A stretch of DNA of 47,659 nucleotides from positions 1 through 47,659 of the IMG/VR virus record IMGVR_UViG_3300042914_000603; one strand, written 5' to 3'. The translations under genes were made by a program, and so were the position numbers. Position 1 is the first letter of the stretch. Each line of letters starts with the position of its first letter. The notes under the pieces are model-generated. The model had not been told where the DNA came from. It did no database searches and saw only the letters and a list, made by a program, of their open reading frames with translations. The stretch comes from a virus. Below, piece by piece: positions 1 to 6,841 of this stretch.

Positions 1-672
1 AGCCCAACCTTGAGCTTTAGGATCTGGATTGATTGGTTGTTCTTGTTGAATAGGTTGTTCTCTTAACCTGTCAACATAATCCTGAACGGGTTTAGCATTA
101 TCAACTTTAGTTTCTAATGCTTGTTTAGATTTAATTTCAGATAATCTAGCATCTTCATAACCTAATCTAGCTATGTCAGTTTGCGCTGCGATTTCTGCTT
201 TTAAATCACCATCAGTTCTAGCTTGTGCTAATCTAGAGGCTGCTGCTTCCATGGAAGATTTAATTCTATTTTCCATTTCATTAACATAACCTGAATCTAG
301 TTTAGTAAGTCGTCCTGCTAAAGTTTCTTTTTCACCTTGAATCTTACGTGCATACTCAATGGCAGCTTCACGCTGTCTTTCAGCTTCACGCATTTTCTTA
401 GTTAATTTAGCAATTCTCTTTTTTACGCCTTCACTGTAATCTTCTAATTCTTTCTTCGAATCTGTATCTGTTCCTTGGTCCTTTATTTCTGTTTCTTGTT
501 TGCTATCTTGAACAACAGGCTGCTCATTTGATTGCGCAGATGTGTCAATGGACTTAATACCGTCTTCAGTATTTTCATTTGATGACTCCTCTTGTTTAGA
601 TTCCAATTCAACGTCAGCACCTACTGTTTCGCCGACATCTACTAATGGATCGTTCTTTTTATCTTCTGGCAT
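1..672 (-). CDS. Scaffold-like protein, N-terminal part (cut by window edge)
   Basis: This open frame runs off the left edge and shows about 224 residues of its N-terminal part. The start ATG at 672 has a strong ribosome site (AGGAGGAG) upstream. The protein is acidic at its N-terminus (many Glu, Asp, Gln) and then becomes a long charged helix rich in Lys, Glu, Ala and Arg, a composition typical of phage scaffolding proteins. It lies downstream of terminase, portal and a co-chaperonin, which is where a scaffold gene preceding the capsid gene is expected. The family assignment is by composition and position only. No catalytic motif is visible. Confidence 0.6.
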   Translation of the reverse strand, partial: MPEDKKNDPLVDVGETVGADVELESKQEESSNENTEDGIKSIDTSAQSNEQPVVQDSKQETEIKDQGTDTDSKKELEDYSEGVKKRIAKLTKKMREAERQREAAIEYARKIQGEKETLAGRLTKLDSGYVNEMENRIKSSMEAAASRLAQARTDGDLKAEIAAQTDIARLGYEDARLSEIKSKQALETKVDNAKPVQDYVDRLREQPIQQEQPINPDPKAQGWA

Positions 673-687
673 AGTCTCCTCCTATGT

Positions 688-1149
688 TTATATATGATGT
701 AGTACGTCTTCCGGATTCTTAATCGTTCCAAGTACTTCATCGTCATTAAGCAGTCTTACTTCACCGCCTTCTATTGGTAGTCTTGAACCAGCATATCTGG
801 CAAAGATCACCCAATCCTTCTCCTTGCACCACGGACCTGTTGGATAACGCTCTTTGTCGTTATAAGCTAATGGTCCAAGTTTTAAGACATAACCACAGTT
901 TGTGGATATTCTTAATTTATCCAAAGACTCTTGTGAAAATATAATTCCACCTTTGGTTTTGTCTTTTGGTGTAAATGGTAATACTAAAATCCTCCAACCG
1001 GATGGTTGTGGTAAACTGTCAATTAAAGAGTCAGTAATATTTTCTGCTCTTACAGTTTTTTTGTCTTCTTCTTTATACTTTTCTTCAAGACCTAATACCG
1101 TTTTAGGTATCTCAGTCGAGTTTGATAACGTTTCCTTTTGCATCTGCAT
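688..1149 (-). CDS. GroES-like co-chaperonin (Cpn10 family)
   Basis: The protein has 153 residues. Roughly residues 50-153 look like a Cpn10 fold: a start of the type SGWRILVLPF, then KGGIIFSQES where the mobile loop sits, then GYVLKLGPLAY and a closing strand segment. Phage co-chaperonins (T4 gp31 is the classic case) partner the host GroEL and help fold the major capsid protein. The N-terminal 45 residues are a low-complexity charged extension that bacterial GroES lacks. The gene lies between the basic small-protein block and a scaffold-like gene, which fits a role in head assembly. Its 5' end overlaps the preceding gene by 38 bases, so a start further downstream is possible. Confidence 0.8.
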   Translation of the reverse strand: MQMQKETLSNSTEIPKTVLGLEEKYKEEDKKTVRAENITDSLIDSLPQPSGWRILVLPFTPKDKTKGGIIFSQESLDKLRISTNCGYVLKLGPLAYNDKERYPTGPWCKEKDWVIFARYAGSRLPIEGGEVRLLNDDEVLGTIKNPEDVLHHI

Positions 1150-1339
1150 TTAGCTCCTTCTTGTTAAGCAGGTTAGAGATTTCCTGTAATAAAAATTCGT
1201 ATGTACGAATTTGGCCTAAGATATACCTATAGTCTTCCATATTGTCAACGCCTCCTGAAGTAATAATAGTACTTAAATTCTTCAGTTGTTCCTTCATAAA
1301 ACGTTGCAATTTACTTGCTACATCTATTGTGTCTTCCAT
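1112..1339 (-). CDS. Small helical protein of unknown function
   Basis: The gene encodes 75 residues and has a good ribosome site (AGGAGA) upstream of its ATG. The product is mostly predicted helix (QRFMKEQLKNLS, YRYILGQIRTYEFLLQEIS) and has no recognisable motif. Its 3' end overlaps the start of the co-chaperonin gene by 38 bases, which suggests translational coupling. Length and position resemble small head-assembly accessory genes, but no function can be assigned. Confidence 0.7.
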   Translation of the reverse strand: MEDTIDVASKLQRFMKEQLKNLSTIITSGGVDNMEDYRYILGQIRTYEFLLQEISNLLNKKELNADAKGNVIKLD

Positions 1340-1361
1340 GTTCTTTCTCCTGTTGGTTATA

Positions 1362-1688
1362 TTAACAGTTCCACTTACGTAGAGACTTATTAATTCTTGA
1401 ATTCGGATCTCTTGCAGTTTTTGCAGATGTTAATCTTTTCTTCATACCTGACATTCTAGCACAAAATGATTTTCTTCTTTTAGCAGACTTTGAACCAGGC
1501 TTTAATTTAGAAGGCTTTGTAGTTACAGCCATAGATAATTTAGATCCTGGATTTGCAGCTCTATAAGATGCAATACCTTTTCTATTTAATCCACCTGATT
1601 GAGACTTACCTTCTTTTCTTTGCCAAGCTGGTGTTGAACCTCTAGCAAACATAGCACGTCCTTGTCCTCTTAATGAAATATCACCCAT
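1362..1688 (-). CDS. Basic small protein with SFCARMSGM and RKWNC motifs (DUF6321-like)
   Basis: The protein has 108 residues and is very rich in Lys, Arg and Ser. The segments GGLNRKGIASY, AKRRKSFCARMSGM and the C-terminal LRKWNC match a small-protein family I recall from marine phages, possibly DUF6321; that number is from memory. The N-terminus carries RGQGRAMF, the same RGQGR word found near the C-termini of neighbouring proteins. Two Cys residues (in FCAR and the final WNC) may bind metal. The gene follows its neighbour by one base and has no obvious ribosome site, so translation is probably coupled. A nucleic acid or structural role is inference from charge and position. Confidence 0.7.
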   Translation of the reverse strand: MGDISLRGQGRAMFARGSTPAWQRKEGKSQSGGLNRKGIASYRAANPGSKLSMAVTTKPSKLKPGSKSAKRRKSFCARMSGMKKRLTSAKTARDPNSRINKSLRKWNC

Positions 1689-1689
1689 A

Positions 1690-1935
1690 TTAATAAACTT
1701 TAGTTTTTTTAGTTTTAATAGTTCTACCTTGTCCTCTACCTACTAATCCACCATCTTTGTAATGTTCAACTGGATTGTATTCTCTAGTAGAATCCTCTGG
1801 AAATAACCTAGCATATTTTTCAGCTTCTTGTTCTTGTTCAGTTACTTTTTTATAATTCTCATTTAACTTCTTTTCAGCTTCTCTAAATTTAGCTTGTTTT
1901 GCTCTTTCAGCTTTATAATATTTATCACCAGCCAT
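1690..1935 (-). CDS. Small charged protein ending in GGLVGRGQGR tail
   Basis: The product has 81 residues. The first 45 form a charged helix (KYYKAERAKQAKFREAEKKL). The last 20 are the basic tail GGLVGRGQGR followed by a Lys/Thr-rich end. Almost the same tail closes the protein encoded at 2442-2753. The ATG shares its terminal base with the upstream gene's stop codon (TAATG). No enzyme motif is visible. The shared tail suggests that these proteins contact the same partner, perhaps DNA or a capsid component, but this is inference. Confidence 0.7.
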   Translation of the reverse strand: MAGDKYYKAERAKQAKFREAEKKLNENYKKVTEQEQEAEKYARLFPEDSTREYNPVEHYKDGGLVGRGQGRTIKTKKTKVY

Positions 1936-2210
1936 TATACTAATCCTCCTGATCTCATGTCTCTTCTTTTTGCAAAAGTTGCAACATTTTTAGGTTTAGG
2001 TCCTGTATTTCCTGCTGCTCTTTTTCTTTTTACAGCTGAACGTCTTTGACCTTCTGACATTGCTCTAGCTTTAGCTAATGGTACACATTTTGGATATCCT
2101 TTTCTTTTTTCTCCTTTTGATCTTCCACAAGGAGCATAAGAACCATCTTTTCTTTTAGATCCAATGTCTACCCATTTCTCTTGAACCCATTTTCTTAAAC
2201 CGTTTGCCAT
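1935..2210 (-). CDS. Basic small protein, DUF5872-like
   Basis: The protein has 91 residues and about a third of them are Lys or Arg. The conserved-looking core is WVQEKWVDIG, then YAPCGRSKGEKRKGYPKCVP, then MSEGQRRSAVKRKR. I associate this pattern with a small family found in phages and large DNA viruses (DUF5872; number from memory). Two cysteines about 14 residues apart might bind metal. The C-terminus ends in GGLV, the first part of the GGLVGRGQGR tail of the neighbouring genes. The function is unknown; DNA binding would fit the charge. Confidence 0.7.
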   Translation of the reverse strand: MANGLRKWVQEKWVDIGSKRKDGSYAPCGRSKGEKRKGYPKCVPLAKARAMSEGQRRSAVKRKRAAGNTGPKPKNVATFAKRRDMRSGGLV

Positions 2211-2211
2211 A

Positions 2212-2442
2212 TTAAAATTTTTTAGTTACTTTTCTTCTGTTTTCTAAAACGTCTCCACAACCTTTAGCTACTCCACCTTGTTTATAATTCGATCTTTCTT
2301 TTCTTTGTTGAGATTTATTTTTACCACCTGGAGTTACTTTACCAGAACAAACTGCAGATGCATACATATTAGCATAGGCACTTGGATATACCTTAAATTT
2401 TCTTTTTGCAGCAGCTTTTCCTCTTGGGCAAAGTTTAGCCAT
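2212..2442 (-). CDS. Basic small protein with CPRGKAAAKRKF and YPSAYANMYAS motifs
   Basis: The product has 76 residues and is highly basic. The N-terminal half (KLCPRGKAAAKRKF, then YPSAYANMYASAVCSGK) is a pattern I recall from many marine phage contigs with no known function. The C-terminus is glycine- and lysine-rich (YKQGGVAKGCG), related in style to its neighbours. Four Cys residues are present. The ATG overlaps the stop of the preceding gene. Nothing in the sequence indicates an enzyme. Confidence 0.7.
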   Translation of the reverse strand: MAKLCPRGKAAAKRKFKVYPSAYANMYASAVCSGKVTPGGKNKSQQRKERSNYKQGGVAKGCGDVLENRRKVTKKF

Positions 2443-2753
2443 TAAAACATTTTTGTTGTTTTAGATTTATATACTCTTCCTTGACCTCTACCTACTAATC
2501 CACCTGTTGCCTTTTTCTCTCTTTTCTTAACAGAGCTAGATGTTTCTAAAGGATCTATTTCAATAATATTTGGATTACTATCTTCTCCTGGCAATTCCCC
2601 TGGAGCGCCTTTTAAAGGTTTAGTCATTTCTTTTTTAAGTCTACCTAATTGTGAAAATAATTGTGACTTTTTTTCACCAGATATATTTCTATCTTTGGTA
2701 GACCTATAAAGTTCTTTAAATGCTGTTGTCCAAGCGTTTTCTTCTTTAGGCAT
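2442..2753 (-). CDS. Small charged protein ending in GGLVGRGQGR tail
   Basis: The product has 103 residues. A helical N-terminus (TAFKELYRSTKDRN) is followed by a Pro/Gly/Asp-rich linker and a basic tail containing GGLVGRGQGRVYKSKTTK, very close to the tail of the protein at 1690-1935. The bodies of the two proteins differ while the tails match, so the tail looks like a separately conserved docking or DNA-contact module. The gene sits in the tightly overlapping block between portal and co-chaperonin. Confidence 0.7.
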   Translation of the reverse strand: MPKEENAWTTAFKELYRSTKDRNISGEKKSQLFSQLGRLKKEMTKPLKGAPGELPGEDSNPNIIEIDPLETSSSVKKREKKATGGLVGRGQGRVYKSKTTKMF

Positions 2754-2754
2754 A

Positions 2755-3048
2755 TTATTTTTTCTTGTTTTTCTTTTTCTTTTTTACCATTTTACCAGAT
2801 TTAGTTTCTTCATAACCTTCATCTTCCATCTCATACTCTTTAGCTTCTTCAGCTTTAGATTCCATACCTTCATGTTCTTCAGACATATCTTCAGCATAGC
2901 CACCTTTTTTAAATCCAGGAACATTTCTTCCTTTTAAAATATCTGCTTTAGTAATCTCTCCATCTTTATTTAAATCTGGAAAAGAACCTTTTGCAAAACC
3001 AACTCTAGCAATACCTGTTCCTCTTTTTTGTTTACCAAGACCAGCCAT
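2755..3048 (-). CDS. Small protein with one EF-hand-like calcium loop
   Basis: The protein has 97 residues. Residues 25-36 read DLNKDGEITKAD, a good EF-hand loop with Asp25, Asn27, Asp29, Glu31, Thr33 and Asp36 at the usual ligand positions, although position 12 is Asp rather than the commoner Glu. The loop is preceded by SFPDL and followed by ILKG, as in marine phage proteins I recall. The middle is very acidic (EDMSEEHEGMESKAEE) and the end is a run of lysines. Calcium binding is likely from the motif; its role, for example in virion stability in seawater, is inference. Confidence 0.7.
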   Translation of the reverse strand: MAGLGKQKRGTGIARVGFAKGSFPDLNKDGEITKADILKGRNVPGFKKGGYAEDMSEEHEGMESKAEEAKEYEMEDEGYEETKSGKMVKKKKKNKKK

Positions 3049-3197
3049 TATCTTTTACCCTTCATCATTTTGCCTTTTTTCTTCATAGGCATATCTTTAG
3101 TAATCATATCTGCTTTTTTAGAGCTCATTTTTTTTGAAGAAGCTTTTCCACCCTTCATCATAGTAGCTCTTGGTCTTATACCGTAATCGTTTCTCAT
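3048..3197 (-). CDS. Tiny Lys/Met-rich basic protein
   Basis: This 49-residue gene starts at ATG 3197 and its stop (TAATG) overlaps the start of the EF-hand gene. The product is extremely basic and methionine-rich (MMKGGKASSKKMSSKK, then MPMKKKGKMMKGKR). It follows the style of the other small basic proteins in this block. The overlap at its end, the adjacent holin gene and the absence of another frame support a real gene. A DNA-contact role is only inferred from charge. Confidence 0.6.
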   Translation of the reverse strand: MRNDYGIRPRATMMKGGKASSKKMSSKKADMITKDMPMKKKGKMMKGKR

Positions 3198-3206
3198 TTT
3201 ATCTCC

Positions 3207-3638
3207 TTATCCGTTTTCTTGTTCTTTACTAGTTGTCGGTTTATTTGCCATAGTGCGTGCCACCGATTCTGCACTTCTGCCCACAACATAACCACCAAGA
3301 CCAATTTGAAGAAGTGTCCAAACATCTCCTGGAAGAGTTATAGTTATAGAAGCTTTGAAAAAAAATAGAATTACTGGTCCTAATACATAATTCCATATTA
3401 AAATAAATATTAATACATACATTAAAAGGGGCCTCCACGAGCTAGCGAACCAGCCGGCTTTAGCTTCAGCTTCAATAATTTTAGCAGCTGCAGTTAATTC
3501 TTGTGTGTGAGATTGCATTAATTGCGTTTGCAATTGTGCTTTTAATTTTTCTTGTAAATCTTTATCTGGAACTGATTTTTCTATTGTTGAAAAAAGAATT
3601 TTAGCTAATGGAGCAACAGCATTTAATACTGGTAACAT
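3207..3638 (-). CDS. Holin of the 3TM (GTA-type) family
   Basis: The protein has 143 residues. An N-terminal charged helix (about residues 10-60) is followed by the family-typical GWFASSWRPLLMYV entry into a hydrophobic segment at about 70-95 and a second near 103-123 (LLQIGLGGYVVGRSAE). This order matches the 3TM holin family described for gene transfer agents and many proteobacterial phages. It would form the inner-membrane lesion that releases endolysin. The start has a GGAG ribosome site. It sits among virion genes, far from the peptidoglycan hydrolases at 17.7-18.8 kb. Confidence 0.8.
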   Translation of the reverse strand: MLPVLNAVAPLAKILFSTIEKSVPDKDLQEKLKAQLQTQLMQSHTQELTAAAKIIEAEAKAGWFASSWRPLLMYVLIFILIWNYVLGPVILFFFKASITITLPGDVWTLLQIGLGGYVVGRSAESVARTMANKPTTSKEQENG

Positions 3639-3641
3639 TTT

Positions 3642-3881
3642 TTATCTCCATCCTTTTTTAGCTAATCTTGGTTTACCTTTTATTAAACCACCCATAGCTT
3701 TTTTCTTTCTATCACTTGGTTTTGAACTACTACCAGTAGCTTCTGAATAAGAACTTATGTCATCTCCGTAAAGATCTGCAACTGTTAATCCAGTATCATA
3801 ATCTTTTCCATCTGGACCAACCTGCATTAAAGGGGAATTAAATCCTGGATCTATTGGAACTGATTTTTTCTTTTTGCCCAT
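3642..3881 (-). CDS. Small protein with GGLIKGKPR basic tail
   Basis: The product has 79 residues. It starts with MGKKKKS, continues with an acidic Gly/Asp/Ser-rich middle and ends in MGGLIKGKPRLAKKGWR. The end resembles the GGLVGRGQGR tails downstream in the same operon. No domain is recognised. It lies between the holin and the DUF6496-like gene with 3-base gaps on each side. Confidence 0.65.
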   Translation of the reverse strand: MGKKKKSVPIDPGFNSPLMQVGPDGKDYDTGLTVADLYGDDISSYSEATGSSSKPSDRKKKAMGGLIKGKPRLAKKGWR

Positions 3882-3884
3882 GGT

Positions 3885-4247
3885 TTAGTACCACTTAGCT
3901 GATCTTTTTTTCTCCGGAAGCATTCTTCTTTGTCCACCAACTTGATCTACTTGTGTTTCTTGTGGATTAGAAGCTTGAATTTCAACTGATTGTGCATAAC
4001 CATCACTGTTTAAGAATTGTGAATGATCAACTTGTGTTCCATATGCAGATCTAGATGAACTATTATTTACTGAACCACCTGTTGCCATTTTTTTTCTAGA
4101 CATTCCTGCTTCTGACAAAGCAATGGCGATTGCTTGTTTAGGATTTTTTACTTTTTTTGAAGATCCGCCAATGTTAAGTTCACCTTTTTTGAACTCTCTC
4201 ATAACTTTGCCGATCTTTTTTTGTTTTGAATTCATTTTCATAGCCAT
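3885..4247 (-). CDS. DUF6496-like basic protein
   Basis: The protein has 120 residues. Residues 10-55 (KKIGKVMREFKKGELN, then KVKNPKQAIAIALSEAG) match a small domain of unknown function common in phages and bacteria, DUF6496 as I recall. A Gly/Ser/Gln-rich region follows, with a basic C-terminus (MLPEKKRSAKWY). The start has a strong AAGGAG ribosome site. It is the first gene after the portal and begins the small basic-protein block. Confidence 0.75.
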   Translation of the reverse strand: MAMKMNSKQKKIGKVMREFKKGELNIGGSSKKVKNPKQAIAIALSEAGMSRKKMATGGSVNNSSSRSAYGTQVDHSQFLNSDGYAQSVEIQASNPQETQVDQVGGQRRMLPEKKRSAKWY

Positions 4248-4278
4248 AATATACTCCTTTTCTGTTTTTATACAATAA

Positions 4279-6738
4279 TTATTGTATTTTCTTGTTCATA
4301 TCAGAAAATTGCTGTTTTGCAATTGAAGTTGCAGCCCTTAATTCAGCTAAATCTTCATTTTGTTGTAGTTTTTCTTGTGTATTCATCTGATTCATCATAG
4401 CTCTCATCTTATCAAGGTTGATTTTCTCTTGTCCTTCTTTTGCTTTTCTAGCATTTTCTTGAGCTACAAGGTCTAATTCTCTAGATTTAAGTTTAGCAAT
4501 TGGATCATTATCAAACTGTGATGTAATTCTTTGTTCTTCTTTCATAAATTCATCCATCATTTCAGCAATCAATATTGCTTTTCTAGATTCAATTTGCATT
4601 TGTAACTGTTGTACTTGCATTTGCACTTGAGGATTTTGTGCAGCCATTGGATCTTGAGACAATTGTTGTAGTTGTTGTAATTGAGTTGTGAATTCTATTT
4701 CAACTTGTTCTAAAGCCATCAAAGAAATATGTTCAAAAATATTTTTCTCTAATGAACCCATAATAACTGGATTGTTTCTAGCAATGTTAGTTGACATAAA
4801 ATTTAAATGCGCAGTGATGTGAGCTCTATGATCCTGTCCTCTAAATGCTTGGAAAGGTTTTCCAGATAAAGAATCAATATGTTCTAATGCTGGATCTTTT
4901 GGCATTGGTGGTTCTGGTACATTTAAAATTTTATCAATATCTCTAACTCCTAAAGCTTCATACATTTTTCTGTAAGCTTCATATAGATTATGAATTTGTG
5001 GATTAGATTGAGCAAGTTGTAATTGAGTTTGTGCTAAACTAATTCTTTGAGTTTGTGAAAATATATTTGGATCAGCAACTGGAACGATATCTACTCTATC
5101 GTCAAAGTCTGTTTGTTTAATTGTTCTTGCTCCACCCACAACATCATATGGATATTCTGGAGGTAAGTATAAAGAAAACACTCTAGATAATAATTTAAAC
5201 TCTTGCTTCATTGAAGCATATAATCGTTTATGAATAGCAGACATTGTTCTGCTTCCTCTTTCAAGTAAAGCTACTGTTGTACCAACAGCTGCTTGTTGAT
5301 TACCATCACCAATTTGTATATCAGCAATTGAAGCAAATCTTTGACCTGCTTGAACCACAACACCCATTAATTGTAATAAAGTTTGTGAAGGTTCTTTAAA
5401 TGGTAAAGGCATGAATGCATCTCTTAAGTTTCCTCCAGGAGCATCTACATCTCTAAACTCACCTGGCTGAATAGGTTGTGCATCATCTCTAACTCTAATT
5501 CCTCTTTGTTTAAATCCAGATGGTAAATTAGATAATGTTCCTGCATCTAATAATTGTCTTAATGCAGAAGTTGCAGTTCTAGATAATCCACCAATCATAT
5601 GGATTAATCCAAAGCCATAGAATCCTAGACCTGGTAAAAATTTAAAGTGAACAAAATATTGGATCTTCTGTTTTTTAGGATCTCCAATATTAAAGTTTCT
5701 ACGAATAGATAAAATTTCACGAGAGCCTTCTTCTATCGTCACAATATAAGGAAGTTTAATTCCAGTCATTTCCCCGTTGGGATCACGATCTTCAAAGCCC
5801 TCGAGATCTAAATTTACATGACATTCTATTAAAGTAAAGATATCATTATTTTTTTCTTTTCTAATTCCTTCTAATTCTCTCTCTTTTGCTTTTAATTGAT
5901 CATCTACGTTATCCATTGATGGAGATAATTCTACATCTCTATAAAAACCATTGACTTGTTGTTTTCTTAAATCATTTTCAGTTGTTTTAATTACATGCAT
6001 AACTGCATCAGCATCATCTAATGATGTTGCAGAATAAGGAACGATTAAATCATCTGCTGGTACAAATTTTGAAACGGCTCTTCCAAGTAAAGAATCATAA
6101 TAAACTTTTTTAAATGTAGATCCTGATAAAGGTAAATAGAATAACATCTGATCAAATTCAGGTTCATATTCTTTCATGACATCCATGATTTGATAATTCA
6201 TAAAGTCTTTAACTCTATTTGCTTGATCTTCTTTTTGTCTATCGTTTAATCCAACAACTTGAGTTCGCACTGGTCCATCTGCTGGAAGTAATTCTTTATA
6301 AGCTAAAGCTTGAAATTGAGTTACAGCTTCTGCAAGAACTGGATGCGTTGCACCACTAGCTCCTCTAAATGGTTCTGTTCTTCTCTCATATTTAAATCCA
6401 AGTAGATCTAAACCATCTGTGTAAGAAGTTTCCCAGTCTTGACGTGAAGATCTATATTCTTCATAGTTTTGAAAAAGCTCTGAACCCAATGGCATTAAAA
6501 CTTCTTCTGGTAATAGCTCTGCTAAATTTGCAAAATGATCTGGAGTTTGTTCTTGATTAAAAGCTGCTGGATCAAAATTAATTTCTACACCACCATCTTC
6601 CATTGGTGTAATTTCAGTATCACCTTGAGAAGGTATTTGTTCTTGAGTATCAATAGTTTGTTCTATTGAAGCTTCTGGCCCTGCGATCTCAATAGTTTTT
6701 CTAACTTCGTTTGGAAGTGCTTTGTCTATAGTTGCCAT
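4279..6738 (-). CDS. Portal protein (P22-like)
   Basis: The protein has 819 residues, the size of large P22-type portals. An acidic N-terminus of about 90 residues precedes the conserved-looking stretch EPFRGASGATHPVLAEAV. Further stretches such as LPYIVTIEEG, LLDAGTLSNLPSGF and QIGDGNQQAAVGTTVALLERG are typical of this group. The C-terminus is a long Gln/Met-rich helix (about 690-819), as expected for the barrel. The portal forms the dodecameric ring through which terminase loads DNA. It follows the terminase gene with one 46-residue gene between and is overlapped by that gene by about 38 bases. Confidence 0.9.
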   Translation of the reverse strand: MATIDKALPNEVRKTIEIAGPEASIEQTIDTQEQIPSQGDTEITPMEDGGVEINFDPAAFNQEQTPDHFANLAELLPEEVLMPLGSELFQNYEEYRSSRQDWETSYTDGLDLLGFKYERRTEPFRGASGATHPVLAEAVTQFQALAYKELLPADGPVRTQVVGLNDRQKEDQANRVKDFMNYQIMDVMKEYEPEFDQMLFYLPLSGSTFKKVYYDSLLGRAVSKFVPADDLIVPYSATSLDDADAVMHVIKTTENDLRKQQVNGFYRDVELSPSMDNVDDQLKAKERELEGIRKEKNNDIFTLIECHVNLDLEGFEDRDPNGEMTGIKLPYIVTIEEGSREILSIRRNFNIGDPKKQKIQYFVHFKFLPGLGFYGFGLIHMIGGLSRTATSALRQLLDAGTLSNLPSGFKQRGIRVRDDAQPIQPGEFRDVDAPGGNLRDAFMPLPFKEPSQTLLQLMGVVVQAGQRFASIADIQIGDGNQQAAVGTTVALLERGSRTMSAIHKRLYASMKQEFKLLSRVFSLYLPPEYPYDVVGGARTIKQTDFDDRVDIVPVADPNIFSQTQRISLAQTQLQLAQSNPQIHNLYEAYRKMYEALGVRDIDKILNVPEPPMPKDPALEHIDSLSGKPFQAFRGQDHRAHITAHLNFMSTNIARNNPVIMGSLEKNIFEHISLMALEQVEIEFTTQLQQLQQLSQDPMAAQNPQVQMQVQQLQMQIESRKAILIAEMMDEFMKEEQRITSQFDNDPIAKLKSRELDLVAQENARKAKEGQEKINLDKMRAMMNQMNTQEKLQQNEDLAELRAATSIAKQQFSDMNKKIQ

Positions 6739-6841
6739 TTAATTTTCCTGAATTTATTAGTGTAACCTTTTTATTAGGAACATTCAACCCTTGTGGATTA
6801 GGTCCTCTTAAAGGTGGCACCGTTCTTGTTAATTTTTTCAT
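6701..6841 (-). CDS. 46-residue conserved phage protein between terminase and portal
   Basis: The ATG at 6841 overlaps the terminase stop as TAATG, and the frame ends inside the portal gene. The product starts with MKKLTRTVPPLRGPNPQGLN. I recall the pattern TVPPxRGPNPQGL from small proteins at the same place in other marine phages. The conserved word and the shared stop/start support a real gene. The function is unknown. Confidence 0.7.
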   Translation of the reverse strand: MKKLTRTVPPLRGPNPQGLNVPNKKVTLINSGKLNGNYRQSTSKRS

